A stretch of 64,000 nt of DNA from Streptomyces sp. GESEQ-4 (GTDB lineage Bacteria; Actinomycetota; Actinomycetes; Streptomycetales; Streptomycetaceae), in contig NZ_JAFFSU010000015.1 in the NCBI RefSeq assembly GCF_017948455.1, positions 142,408-206,407 of the forward strand, in the 5' to 3' direction. Shown in pieces: positions 16,338 to 27,130 of this stretch (the stretch's first letter is position 1; each line of letters opens with the position of its first letter). The notes beneath the pieces are model-generated. The model saw only the letters and a list, made by a program, of their open reading frames with translations, ran no database searches and was not told the origin of the DNA. A program made the translations under genes and the position numbers.

Positions 16338-17813
16338 GTGGGCGGCAACGGCGGAAGCGGGACGAACGCTGACAAGCGCCCCAATGAGCTGCTCGGCTCG
16401 TGGTTCGTGCGCAGCGGCTGGTCCAAGGGCGAGCTCGCGCGGCAAGTGAACCGCAGGGCACGCCAGTTGGGGGCCAACCACATCTCCACCGACACCTCGC
16501 GGGTGCGTCGCTGGCTGGACGGCGAGAATCCGCGCGAGCCGATCCCCCGGATCCTGTCCGAGCTGTTCTCCGAGCGGTTCGGATGTGTCGTCTCCGTCGA
16601 GGACCTGGGACTGCGCGCCGCCCGCCAGTCACCGTCCGCGACCGGAGTCGACCTCCCCTGGACGGGCCCGCAGACCGTGGCCCTGCTCAGCGAGTTCTCG
16701 CGCAGCGACCTGATGCTGGCGCGGCGCGGCTTCCTCGGAACCTCGCTGGCCCTCTCCGCGGGCCCGTCCCTCATCGAGCCGATGCAGCGCTGGCTGGTGC
16801 CGGCGCCGCAGGCCCCGCAGCCGGAGCCCGGGTCCGTCCCGTCCTCACGCGCGCGCGGCCGGTTGTCCAAGCCCGAGCTGGAGCTCCTCGAGTCCACGAC
16901 GGTGATGTTCCGCCAGTGGGACGCCCAGTGCGGCGGCGGCCTGCGCCGCAAGGCCGTCGTCGGCCAGCTGCACGAGGTGACCGACCTCCTTCAGGAGCCC
17001 CAGCCCGAGTCCACCACCCGCACGCTGTTCAAGGTCGCCGCCGAGCTGGCCGAGCTGGCCGGCTGGATGTCGTACGACATCGGACTCCAGCCCACCGCGC
17101 AGAAGTACTTCGTCCTCGCCCTGCATGCCGCGAAGGAAGCGGGCGACAAGCCGCTCGGCTCGTACATCCTGTCCAGCATGAGCCGCCAGATGATCCACCT
17201 CGGGCGGCCCGATGACGCGCTGGAGCTGATCCACCTCGCGCAGTACGGCAGCCGGGACTGCGCGAGCCCCCGCACCCAGTCGATGCTGTATGCGATGGAG
17301 GCCCGGGCCTACGCCAATATGGGCCAGCCCGGCAAGTGTAAGCGGGCGGTGCGGATGGCCGAGGACACCTTCGGCGAGGCCGGCGAGTGGGACGAGCCCG
17401 ACCCCGACTGGATCCGCTTCTTCTCCGAGGCCGAGCTGTACGGCGAGAACTCCCACTCCTTCCGCGACCTCGCCTATGTGGCGGGCCGCAGCCCCGCCTA
17501 CGCGTCCCTCGCCGAGCCCCTGATGCAGCGGGCCGTCGACCTCTTCGCCAAGGACACCGAGCATCAGCGGTCGTATGCGCTGAACGCGATCGGGATGGCC
17601 ACCGTGTATCTGCTGCGACGGGAGCCCGAGCAGGCCTCCGTCCTCGCCGTCGAGGCCATGGAGATCGCCAAGAAGGTCCGCTCCGAGCGGGTGAACACTC
17701 GTATCCGAAAGACGGTCGACACGGCCGTACGCGACTTCGGTGATCTCGCCGAGGTCGTGGACCTCACGGACCGGCTCGCCATCGAGCTGCCCGAGACCGC
17801 CGAAGCGGTCTGA
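16338..17813 (+). CDS. nsdA: NsdA, negative regulator of sporulation and antibiotic production
   Basis: 491 residues. The N-terminal 90 residues are a helix-turn-helix-like segment (WFVRSGWSKGELARQVNRRAR, then RVRRWLDGENPREPIPRIL). It is followed by a hydrophobic stretch (RGFLGTSLALSAGPSL, about residues 135-150). The rest is helical TPR-type repeats (LFKVAAELAELAGWMSYDIG, AQKYFVLALHAAKEAG, DALELIHLAQYGSRD). In S. coelicolor loss of nsdA (SCO5582) raises sporulation and actinorhodin/CDA production; the biochemical mechanism is unclear. GTG 16338 gives the known N-terminus (GGNGGSGT); longer forms lack a ribosome site. Confidence 0.93.
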   Translation: MGGNGGSGTNADKRPNELLGSWFVRSGWSKGELARQVNRRARQLGANHISTDTSRVRRWLDGENPREPIPRILSELFSERFGCVVSVEDLGLRAARQSPSATGVDLPWTGPQTVALLSEFSRSDLMLARRGFLGTSLALSAGPSLIEPMQRWLVPAPQAPQPEPGSVPSSRARGRLSKPELELLESTTVMFRQWDAQCGGGLRRKAVVGQLHEVTDLLQEPQPESTTRTLFKVAAELAELAGWMSYDIGLQPTAQKYFVLALHAAKEAGDKPLGSYILSSMSRQMIHLGRPDDALELIHLAQYGSRDCASPRTQSMLYAMEARAYANMGQPGKCKRAVRMAEDTFGEAGEWDEPDPDWIRFFSEAELYGENSHSFRDLAYVAGRSPAYASLAEPLMQRAVDLFAKDTEHQRSYALNAIGMATVYLLRREPEQASVLAVEAMEIAKKVRSERVNTRIRKTVDTAVRDFGDLAEVVDLTDRLAIELPETAEAV

Positions 17814-18119
17814 CACCTCAGAACCCCGGCCGCGGCCGGCCCTCCCGACTGCCCGACTCGGCTCCCCCATGCCAGGTCATTCGGAAGGCCGGCCGTGGCC
17901 GGACCCGGAAGGTTGCGCCACGATAACGATCGCGCGACCCGACATCCGGCAGTTCATCGATGCGTAACACGCAGGGCGCCTTCGTCACGTCGGCGAAACA
18001 ACGAGGGGCTTCCATCGAAACGGCGCTGCGCCAATCTCAGGGCGCATAAACCGGCTCACGCCTCAAATCCGCTCAAGGCTTCGCCCGCACGGGGCCGTAC
18101 CAACGACGAGGAGACGCCG
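17814..18119. other. Regulatory region upstream of amtB
   Basis: 306 bases. Starts with a GC palindrome CCGGCCGCGGCCGG (17826-17839) that could end nsdA transcription. The middle is otherwise plain. It holds a GlnR box at 17984-18021, and GAGGAG before the amtB start is the ribosome site. Confidence 0.6.
17984..18021 (+). promoter_or_regulatory. GlnR-binding box of the amtB operon
   Basis: GTCAC, six bases, GAAAC (17984-17999) matches exactly the Streptomyces GlnR consensus gTnAc-n6-GaAAc. A second GAAAC half-site begins 22 bases later (18017-18021), two helical turns on, with a degenerate a-half. This is the known arrangement for nitrogen-starvation activation of amtB-glnK-glnD. Confidence 0.85.
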
Positions 18120-19460
18120 ATGGCATCAGCCGCCATCACGCTAGCCGCAGACGCTCCCACGCTGTCTGCCGCAAACACCGGGTTCATGCTGATCTGTTCG
18201 GCGCTGGTGTTGCTCATGACCCCCGGTCTCGCCTTCTTCTACGGCGGCATGGTCCGGGTCAAGAGCACCCTGAACATGTTGATGATGAGCTTCATCAGCA
18301 TCGGCATCGTCACCATGCTGTGGGTGTTGTACGGCTTCTCCATGGCCTTCGGGTCTGACAACGGCAGCATCATCGGCTGGACCTCGGACTACGTCGGACT
18401 CAGCGGCATCGAGACCGGTGACCTGTGGTCCGGCTACACCATCCCGGTCCTCGCCTTCATGGTCTTCCAGCTGATGTTCGCGATCATCACGCCCGCCCTG
18501 ATAAGCGGTGCTCTCGCGGACCGCGTGAAGTTCACCGCCTGGGCGCTGTTCGTCGCCCTGTGGGCCACGATCGTGTACTTCCCGGTCGCCCACTGGGTCT
18601 GGGGCACCGGCGGCTGGGCCTTCGAGCTCGGAGTGATCGACTTCGCCGGTGGTACGGCGGTCCACATCAACGCCGGTGCCGCCGCGCTCGGCGTGATCCT
18701 GGTCATCGGCAAGCGCGTCGGCTTCAAAAAGGACCCGATGCGCCCGCACAGCCTGCCGCTGGTCATGCTCGGCGCCGGTCTGCTGTGGTTCGGCTGGTTC
18801 GGCTTCAACGCCGGCTCGTGGCTCGGCAACGACGACGGCGTCGGCGCGCTGATGTTCGTCAACACGCAGGTCGCCACCGCCGCCGCCATGCTGGCCTGGC
18901 TGGTCTACGAGAAGATCCGCCACGGCGCGTTCACCACGCTGGGCGCCGCCTCCGGCGCGGTCGCCGGTCTGGTCGCGATCACCCCGTCCGGTGGCGCGGT
19001 CTCCCCGATCGGCGCGATCGTCGTCGGTGTCGTCGCCGGTCTGCTGTGCGCCATGGCCGTCGGCCTGAAGTACAAGCTCGGTTACGACGACTCGCTCGAC
19101 GTCGTCGGCGTCCACCTCGTCGGCGGTGTCGTCGGCTCCCTGCTCGTCGGCCTGCTGGCCAGCGGCAAGGGCCAGTCCGAGGTCGAGGGTCTCTTCTACG
19201 GCGGCGGCCTGGACCAGTTCTGGAAGCAGTGCGCCGGTGTCTTCGCCGTCCTCGCCTACTCCCTGATCGTCTCCGCGGTCCTCGCCTTCATCCTCGACAA
19301 GACCATCGGCATGCGGGTTCCCGAGGACGTGGAGGTCGCCGGTATCGACCAGGCCGAGCACGCCGAGACCGCATACGACTTCAGCGGCGCCGGCGGTGGC
19401 TACGACCGCGGTGCCGTCCCGGCCCCGCCCGCGTCTGAGTCCAAGAAGGTGGACGCATGA
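18120..19460 (+). CDS. amtB: Ammonium transporter AmtB
   Basis: 446 residues with about 11 membrane helices and an N-terminal stretch like an uncleaved or cleaved signal. Imports ammonium under nitrogen limitation. Family motifs are FYGGMVRVKSTLNMLMMSF (about residues 40-58), DFAGGTAVHINAGAAAL (first pore His), WFGWFGFNAGS and DVVGVHLVGG (second pore His). The cytoplasmic C-terminal tail, where GlnK docks, ends PASESKKVDA. ATG 18120 has GAGGAG nine bases upstream. It overlaps glnK by four bases (ATGA) and is controlled by the GlnR box upstream. Confidence 0.96.
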   Translation: MASAAITLAADAPTLSAANTGFMLICSALVLLMTPGLAFFYGGMVRVKSTLNMLMMSFISIGIVTMLWVLYGFSMAFGSDNGSIIGWTSDYVGLSGIETGDLWSGYTIPVLAFMVFQLMFAIITPALISGALADRVKFTAWALFVALWATIVYFPVAHWVWGTGGWAFELGVIDFAGGTAVHINAGAAALGVILVIGKRVGFKKDPMRPHSLPLVMLGAGLLWFGWFGFNAGSWLGNDDGVGALMFVNTQVATAAAMLAWLVYEKIRHGAFTTLGAASGAVAGLVAITPSGGAVSPIGAIVVGVVAGLLCAMAVGLKYKLGYDDSLDVVGVHLVGGVVGSLLVGLLASGKGQSEVEGLFYGGGLDQFWKQCAGVFAVLAYSLIVSAVLAFILDKTIGMRVPEDVEVAGIDQAEHAETAYDFSGAGGGYDRGAVPAPPASESKKVDA

Positions 19461-19795
19461 AGCTCATCACCGCCGTCGTCAAGCCACACCGGCTCGACGA
19501 GATCAAGGAAGCCCTCCAGGCCTTCGGGGTCCACGGACTGACGGTCACCGAGGCGAGCGGCTACGGTCGTCAGCGGGGCCACACCGAGGTCTACCGGGGC
19601 GCCGAGTACACGGTCGACCTGGTCCCCAAGATCCGTATCGAGGTCCTCGCCGAGGACGACGACGCCGAGCAGCTGATCGACGTCATCGTCAAGGCCGCCC
19701 GTACCGGCAAGATCGGTGACGGAAAGGTCTGGTCCCTCCCGGTCGAGACGGCCGTACGGGTCCGGACCGGCGAGCGCGGACCCGACGCGCTGTAA
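19457..19795 (+). CDS. glnK: PII nitrogen-signalling protein GlnK
   Basis: 112 residues. Trimeric sensor of ATP/ADP and 2-oxoglutarate that plugs AmtB. The T-loop reads YRGAEYTVD with Tyr51, the residue adenylylated by GlnD in actinobacteria (rather than uridylylated). Family signature TGKIGDGKVW is at about residues 83-92. It overlaps amtB by four bases, so translation is coupled, and is followed 24 bases later by glnD. Confidence 0.97.
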   Translation: MKLITAVVKPHRLDEIKEALQAFGVHGLTVTEASGYGRQRGHTEVYRGAEYTVDLVPKIRIEVLAEDDDAEQLIDVIVKAARTGKIGDGKVWSLPVETAVRVRTGERGPDAL

Positions 19796-19819
19796 GAGAA
19801 GAAGAACAGGAGTCGCTGG

Positions 19820-22270
19820 GTGACGAGTACGGGCGTACGTACGGAAGCAGAGGACTCGGGACCCAGCGGCTACGCGGCGGCCCGGCTGCGCCTCCTCCAA
19901 GAGGGGGCGCGGTCCGGGCCGCCGCGCCGTACAGCCCTCGCCGAACTGACCGACGACTGGCTGTCGGGGCTGTTCGGGGCGGGCGCCGACGGGCTCAAGG
20001 GCGCCTCCCTGATCGCGGTCGGCGGCTACGGCCGCGGCGAGCTGTCCCCGCGCAGCGACCTCGATCTGCTCCTGCTGCACGACGGCACCGACTCGGACGC
20101 GGTCGCTGCGCTGGCCGACCGCATCTGGTATCCGGTGTGGGACCTGGGCCTGGCCCTCGACCACTCGGTGCGGACACCGGCCGAGGCCCGCAAGACCGCC
20201 GCCGAGGATTTGAAAGTCCAACTCGGTCTCCTGGACGCCCGGCACATCGCGGGCGACCTCGGCCTGACGGCGGGACTGCGCACGGCTGTCCTCGCCGACT
20301 GGCGCAACCAGGCGCCGAAACGTCTCCCCGAGCTCCAGGAGCTGTGCGCCGAGCGCGCCGAGCGCCAGGGTGAGCTGCAGTACCTGCTGGAGCCGGACCT
20401 GAAGGAGGCCCGCGGCGGCCTCCGTGACGCCACCGCCCTGCGCGCCGTCGCCGCTTCCTGGCTGGCCGACGCCCCGCGCGAGGGCCTCGACGACGCCCGG
20501 CGCCGACTGCTCGACGTACGCGACGCCCTGCATCTGGCGACGGGCCGGGCCACCGACCGGCTGTCCCTCCAGGAGCAGGACCAGGTCGCCGCCGAGCTGG
20601 GACTCCTCGACGCCGACACCCTGCTGCGGCAGGTGTACGAGGCGGCGCGCGTCGTGTCGTATGCGAGCGATGTCACCTGGCGTGAAGTGGGGCGCGTGCT
20701 GCGGTCGCGAGCCGTGCGGCCGCGGCTGCGCGCCATGCTGGGCGGCGGGAAGCCGGTCGCCGAGCGGTCCCCGCTGGCCGAGGGCGTGGTGGAACAGGAC
20801 GGCGAGGTGGTGCTCGCCCGCGCCGCGCGCCCCGAACGCGACCCCGTGCTGCCCCTGCGCGCCGCTGCCGCCGCTGCGGAAGCCGGCCTGCCGCTCTCCC
20901 TGCACGCCGTACGGCGCATGGCGGCCACCACACGCCCCCTGCCCACGCCCTGGCCCGCCGAGGCACGCGAGCAGCTGGTCACCCTGCTGGGCTCCGGCCG
21001 TCCCACTATCGAGGTGTGGGAGGCGCTGGAGGCCGAGGGCCTGATCACCCGCATGCTCCCCGACTGGGAGCGGGTCCGCTGCCGCCCGCAGCGCAACGCC
21101 GTGCACATCTGGACCGTCGACCGGCATCTCATCGAGACCGCCGTCCGCGCCTCCGACTTCGCCCGCCGGGTCAGCCGCCCCGACCTGCTCCTGGTCTCCG
21201 CGCTGCTGCACGACATCGGCAAGGGCTGGCCCGGCGACCACTCGGTGGCCGGCGAGATCATCGCCCGCGACGTGGCGGCCCGGATCGGCTTCGACCGCGA
21301 GGACGTCGCCGTGCTCGCCACGCTCGTACGGCATCACCTGCTGCTCGTCGAGACGGCCACCCGGCGTGACCTGGAGGACCCGGCCACCGTGCGCGCGGTC
21401 GCCGAGGCGGTCGGCACGCAGGGCACGCTGGAGCTGCTGCACGCGCTGACCGAGGCGGACGCGCTGGCCACCGGCCCGGCCGCCTGGTCGTCCTGGCGCG
21501 GATCCCTCGTCGCCGACCTGGTGAAGCGGGTCTCGGCGGTGCTCGCCGGGGACGTGCCGGAGGAACCGGAGGCCGCCGCGCCCACCGCCGAGCAGGAACG
21601 GCTCGCCATCGAGGCGGTCGCGACCGGCAGCCCCGTGCTGTCGCTGCGCGCGCAGACCGAGCCGCCGACGGAGGACCAGCCGACCGGCGAGCCCGAACCG
21701 CTCGGCGTCGAGCTCCTCATCGCCGTACCGGACCAGAAGGGCGTGCTGCCCGCCGTGGCCGGTGTGCTGGCGATGCACCGGCTGACGGTACGGACCGCGG
21801 AACTGCGGGCCCTGGACCTGCCGGACGGCGTCGAGGGGTCCGTCCTGCTCCTCGACTGGCGGGTCGCCGCCGAGTACGGCTCCCTGCCCCAGGCCGCCCG
21901 GCTGCGCGCCGATCTCGTACGCGCCCTGGACGGTTCCCTCGACATCGCGGGCCGCCTAGCCGAGCGCGACGCGGCCTATCCCCGGCGCCGGGGCGTCGTG
22001 GCACCGCCACCCCGGGTGACGGTCGCAGCGGGGGCGGCATCGCGGCTCGCGACGGTCATCGAGGTGCGCGCCCACGACGCGCCTGGACTCCTGCACCGGA
22101 TCGGACGCGCGCTGGAGGACGCGGGCGTACGGGTCCGCAGCGCGCATGTGTCGACGCTGGGCGCGAACGCGGTGGACGCCTTCTACGTCACCGGTGCGAA
22201 GGGCGCACCGCTGCCGACCGAGGAAGCGGGAGCGGTGGCACGGAAGCTGGAGGAGACGCTGCGGGCGTGA
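19820..22270 (+). CDS. glnD: PII adenylyltransferase/removing enzyme GlnD
   Basis: 816 residues. Nucleotidyltransferase domain with GGYGRGELSPRSDLDLLLLH (about residues 68-87); in Streptomyces it adenylylates GlnK. The linker has the family motif PDLKEARGGLRDATALR. The HD domain carries LLHDIGKGWPGDHS (about residues 460-473). Two C-terminal ACT domains follow (about 635-710 and 738-816) and sense the nitrogen state. GTG 19820 start, preceded by AGGAG. Last gene of the amtB operon. Confidence 0.96.
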   Translation: MTSTGVRTEAEDSGPSGYAAARLRLLQEGARSGPPRRTALAELTDDWLSGLFGAGADGLKGASLIAVGGYGRGELSPRSDLDLLLLHDGTDSDAVAALADRIWYPVWDLGLALDHSVRTPAEARKTAAEDLKVQLGLLDARHIAGDLGLTAGLRTAVLADWRNQAPKRLPELQELCAERAERQGELQYLLEPDLKEARGGLRDATALRAVAASWLADAPREGLDDARRRLLDVRDALHLATGRATDRLSLQEQDQVAAELGLLDADTLLRQVYEAARVVSYASDVTWREVGRVLRSRAVRPRLRAMLGGGKPVAERSPLAEGVVEQDGEVVLARAARPERDPVLPLRAAAAAAEAGLPLSLHAVRRMAATTRPLPTPWPAEAREQLVTLLGSGRPTIEVWEALEAEGLITRMLPDWERVRCRPQRNAVHIWTVDRHLIETAVRASDFARRVSRPDLLLVSALLHDIGKGWPGDHSVAGEIIARDVAARIGFDREDVAVLATLVRHHLLLVETATRRDLEDPATVRAVAEAVGTQGTLELLHALTEADALATGPAAWSSWRGSLVADLVKRVSAVLAGDVPEEPEAAAPTAEQERLAIEAVATGSPVLSLRAQTEPPTEDQPTGEPEPLGVELLIAVPDQKGVLPAVAGVLAMHRLTVRTAELRALDLPDGVEGSVLLLDWRVAAEYGSLPQAARLRADLVRALDGSLDIAGRLAERDAAYPRRRGVVAPPPRVTVAAGAASRLATVIEVRAHDAPGLLHRIGRALEDAGVRVRSAHVSTLGANAVDAFYVTGAKGAPLPTEEAGAVARKLEETLRA

Positions 22271-22489
22271 CCTCGCGGTCGCGTTACGCGTTGAGCGGAT
22301 GTGTTCCCCGCTGCGCGGGGGTGGTCCGGTCGCGGAAAGCCGATCGGAGAGGGTTTCCAACTGCTCCCCGTCGACGCGGGGGTTTCGTCCCCGCCCGCTG
22401 AATGCGGCTGGCGGGGACGAGTGTCTTGTACGGCCGGATACTCTGGAGTGCAGCCCGTTCCATTCCCGACTCCGAGGACCGACGCCACC

Positions 22490-24040
22490 GTGTTCGATAC
22501 CCTCTCCGACCGCCTCAGCGCGACTTTCAAGAACCTCCGCGGCAAGGGCAGGTTGTCCGAGGCGGACATCGACGCCACGGCCCGCGAGATCCGCATCGCG
22601 CTCCTCGAAGCGGACGTCGCCTTGCCCGTCGTACGCACGTTCATCAAGAACGTCAAGGAGCGTGCCCTCGGCGCCGATGTCTCCCGTGCGCTGAACCCGG
22701 CCCAGCAGGTCCTCAAGATCGTCAACGAGGAACTGGTCACCATCCTCGGCGGCGAGACCCGTCGTCTGCGCTTCGCCAAGCAGCCGCCCACCGTGATCAT
22801 GCTGGCGGGTCTGCAGGGTGCCGGTAAGACGACCCTCGCGGGCAAGCTCGGTCACTGGCTGAAGGAGCAGGGCCACTCGCCGCTGCTCGTCGCCGCCGAC
22901 CTCCAGCGCCCGAACGCCGTGAACCAGCTCAGCGTCGTCGCCGAGCGCGCCGGCGTCGCGGTCTTCGCGCCGGAGCCGGGCAACGGCGTCGGTGACCCGG
23001 TGAAGGTCGCCAAGGACTCCATCGAGTTCGCGAAGACCCGGGTCCACGACATCGTGATCGTCGACACCGCCGGCCGCCTGGGCATCGACCAGGAGATGAT
23101 GCAGCAGGCCGCGGACATCCGGGACGCGGTCTCGCCCGACGAGATCCTCTTCGTCGTCGACGCGATGATCGGCCAGGACGCGGTCAACACCGCCGAGGCC
23201 TTCCGCGACGGCGTCGGCTTCGACGGCGTGGTGCTCTCCAAGCTCGACGGTGACGCCCGCGGTGGTGCGGCCCTGTCGATCCGCCAGGTCACCGGCAAGC
23301 CGATCATGTTCGCGTCGAACGGCGAGAAGCTCGACGACTTCGACGCCTTCCACCCTGACCGGATGGCCTCCCGCATCCTCGACATGGGTGACCTGCTCAC
23401 CCTGATCGAGCAGGCGGAGAAGACGTTCAGCCAGGAAGAGGCCGAGAAAATGGCCTCCAAGCTGGCGTCCAAGAAGGGCCAGGACTTCACCCTGGACGAC
23501 TTCCTGGCCCAGATGGAGCAGGTCAGGAAGATGGGCTCCATCTCCAAGCTGCTCGGCATGCTGCCCGGCATGGGCCAGATCAAGGACCAGATCAACAACC
23601 TCGACGAGCGGGACGTCGACCGCACGGCCGCGATCATCAAGTCGATGACCCCGGCCGAGCGCCAGGAGCCGACGATCATCAACGGCTCGCGGCGCGCCCG
23701 TATCGCCAAGGGTTCCGGCGTCGACGTCAGCGCGGTCAAGGGCCTGGTCGAGCGGTTCTTCGAGGCCCGCAAGATGATGTCCCGCATGGCCCAGGGCGGC
23801 GGCATGCCCGGGATGCCGGGCGTCCCGGGCATGGGCGGCGGCCCCGGCCGGTCGAAGAAGCAGCCCAAGAAGGCCAAGGGCAAGCAGCGCTCGGGCAACC
23901 CGATGAAGCGCAAGCAGCAGGAGCAGGAGGAGGCCGCCCGCCGCGCCGCCGCCGCTCAGGGCGGCAACGCGTTCGGCGTGCCGCAGCAAGGCCCGCAGGA
24001 CTTCGAGCTGCCGGACGAGTTCAAGAAGTTCATGGGCTGA
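22490..24040 (+). CDS. ffh: Signal recognition particle protein Ffh
   Basis: 516 residues. GTPase that binds signal sequences and 4.5S RNA for co-translational targeting. N domain about 1-85; G domain with G1 GLQGAGKTTLAGKL (about 105), DTAGRLGID (about 188) and SKLDGDARGGAAL (about 247); methionine-rich M domain about 320-430 (DDFLAQMEQVRKMGS, RFFEARKMMSRMAQGGGMPG). The C-terminal tail is long, Gly/Met then Lys/Gln/Ala rich (KKQPKKAKGKQR), a usual actinobacterial extension. GTG 22490 gives the family N-terminus FDTLSDRLSATFKNLRG. Partner of ftsY. Confidence 0.97.
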   Translation: MFDTLSDRLSATFKNLRGKGRLSEADIDATAREIRIALLEADVALPVVRTFIKNVKERALGADVSRALNPAQQVLKIVNEELVTILGGETRRLRFAKQPPTVIMLAGLQGAGKTTLAGKLGHWLKEQGHSPLLVAADLQRPNAVNQLSVVAERAGVAVFAPEPGNGVGDPVKVAKDSIEFAKTRVHDIVIVDTAGRLGIDQEMMQQAADIRDAVSPDEILFVVDAMIGQDAVNTAEAFRDGVGFDGVVLSKLDGDARGGAALSIRQVTGKPIMFASNGEKLDDFDAFHPDRMASRILDMGDLLTLIEQAEKTFSQEEAEKMASKLASKKGQDFTLDDFLAQMEQVRKMGSISKLLGMLPGMGQIKDQINNLDERDVDRTAAIIKSMTPAERQEPTIINGSRRARIAKGSGVDVSAVKGLVERFFEARKMMSRMAQGGGMPGMPGVPGMGGGPGRSKKQPKKAKGKQRSGNPMKRKQQEQEEAARRAAAAQGGNAFGVPQQGPQDFELPDEFKKFMG

Positions 24041-24070
24041 CGATCGGTCCGTGTGGATTGGTTCGTACGA

Positions 24071-24108
24071 CGCTGGGGGCGCCTCTCTCCGTGGAGGTGC
24101 CCTCAGCG
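24071..24108 (+). terminator. Terminator after ffh
   Basis: 15-pair stem, 24071-24085 (CGCTGGGGGCGCCTC) with 24094-24108 (GAGGTGCCCTCAGCG), with two G-U pairs and an eight-base loop. Confidence 0.75.
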
Positions 24109-24144
24109 CGTGCCATGGCTGGACATGTGATTTAACGTCCAGAT

Positions 24145-26072
<1,928 letters not shown>

Positions 26073-26076
<4 letters not shown>

Positions 26077-26930
26077 GGCGTGCGGGCGATCAGGTAGCGG
26101 AACACGTTCGGCATCCATACCGTCCCGTCCCGCCGCAGATACGGATGCAGGGCTTCCGTCAGCTCCTTGTCGACCTGGGCCTGGTCCGTCGCGGTGATCG
26201 CCGCGTCGAAGAGCCCCGTGGACAGCAGTCCGCGCAGCGCGCTGTCCATGTCGGCGTAGCCGAAGGGGCACGCCACCCGGCCCGAACCGTCGGGCTTGAG
26301 GCCGGCTCGCTGGGCGACCTCCTCCAGGTCGTCGCGGAGGGCGGGGCGCCAACTGCCCGCGCTGCGCAGCGGATCCGCCAGCTTGGCGGCCACTCGCAGC
26401 ACGGACGACGTGGTGCAACGTTCCGGCGGACCCCAGCCGGCCAGCACCACGGGCGCCCCCCGCTCGGCGAGCGGTGCCGCTGCCTCGAGCAGCTCGCGGA
26501 GTCCCTCCGAGTCGCCCGCGAGACACCCGATGGGCTCGAAAGCGGTCACCAGGCTGTACGCGGGTGTCGCCGCGCCGGCCGCGTCCCGCGGTGAGCCGTC
26601 GACGAGCCGGGTGTTCGCACGCGCGCGCGTGCCCCACGCCTCGGGCCGCAGCCGCTCCCGCGCGAGGGCGAGCCGCTGCGGGGAGGAGGGTTCGACACCG
26701 GTGACGGCGGCGCCTCTGGAGGCTGCCATCAGCAGGGCCAGCCCGGATCCGCAGCCGAGGCCGAGGAGCCGTGTGCCGACGCCGACTTGCAGTCGCTCGT
26801 AGACGGCCTCGAAGAGCGGGACCAGCATCCGCTCCTGGATCTCGGACCAGTCACGCGCGCGTGCACACAGATCCACGCGTGGCCCGTGGCCCGCAGGAGA
26901 CAGGTGCTGCCGCACGAGCGTAGGTGTCAT
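26073..26930 (-). CDS. Class I SAM-dependent methyltransferase
   Basis: 285 residues. Rossmann motif I RLLGLGCGSGLALLMAA (about residues 54-70), motif II VTGVEPSSPQRLALARERL (about 75-93) and motif post-I around YSLVTAFEPIGCL mark a SAM-dependent methyltransferase. The substrate is not evident: the N-terminus (MTPTLVRQHLSPAG) and C-terminus (TVWMPNVFRYLIARTP) resemble small-molecule methyltransferases of secondary metabolism, but no cluster surrounds it. The start at 26930 was preferred over a longer frame to 27143, whose extra residues look non-coding. Confidence 0.8.
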
Positions 26931-27093
26931 GTAAAGCGCCCCAATCCGACGAGAGTTGCCGCTGTGCCCGATTCCGTAGACCCCGTGACGTGCGCTCGCT
27001 GCGCCCCCCGTATGCCAGGAAACTCCCCGTCCGCGCCCTCGTCCAGAGGGTTGTGCCGCCCGGCTTGTGGGTTCGTTGTACGAGTGGCGAGAT

Positions 27094-27124
27094 TTCACAT
27101 TCCGGCAACGTGGGCCCGTACCAT
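27094..27124 (+). promoter_or_regulatory. Candidate leaderless promoter of proS
   Basis: TTCACA (27094-27099), 19 bases, TACCAT (27119-27124). The proS ATG begins seven bases after the -10, and no Shine-Dalgarno exists, so transcription probably starts at the A of ATG. An inverted repeat GGCGAGAT (27086-27093) with ATCTCGCC (27123-27130) brackets the promoter and may be an operator. Confidence 0.5.
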
Positions 27125-27130
27125 CTCGCC

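Noticed and set aside
19400..21778. 792-codon open frame antisense to glnK-glnD
   Set aside because: Shadow of GlnD with no domain content.
26931..27130. T-box leader before proS
   Set aside because: No AGGGTGGNACCGCG-type box or specifier-loop pattern; the promoter signals imply a leaderless mRNA.
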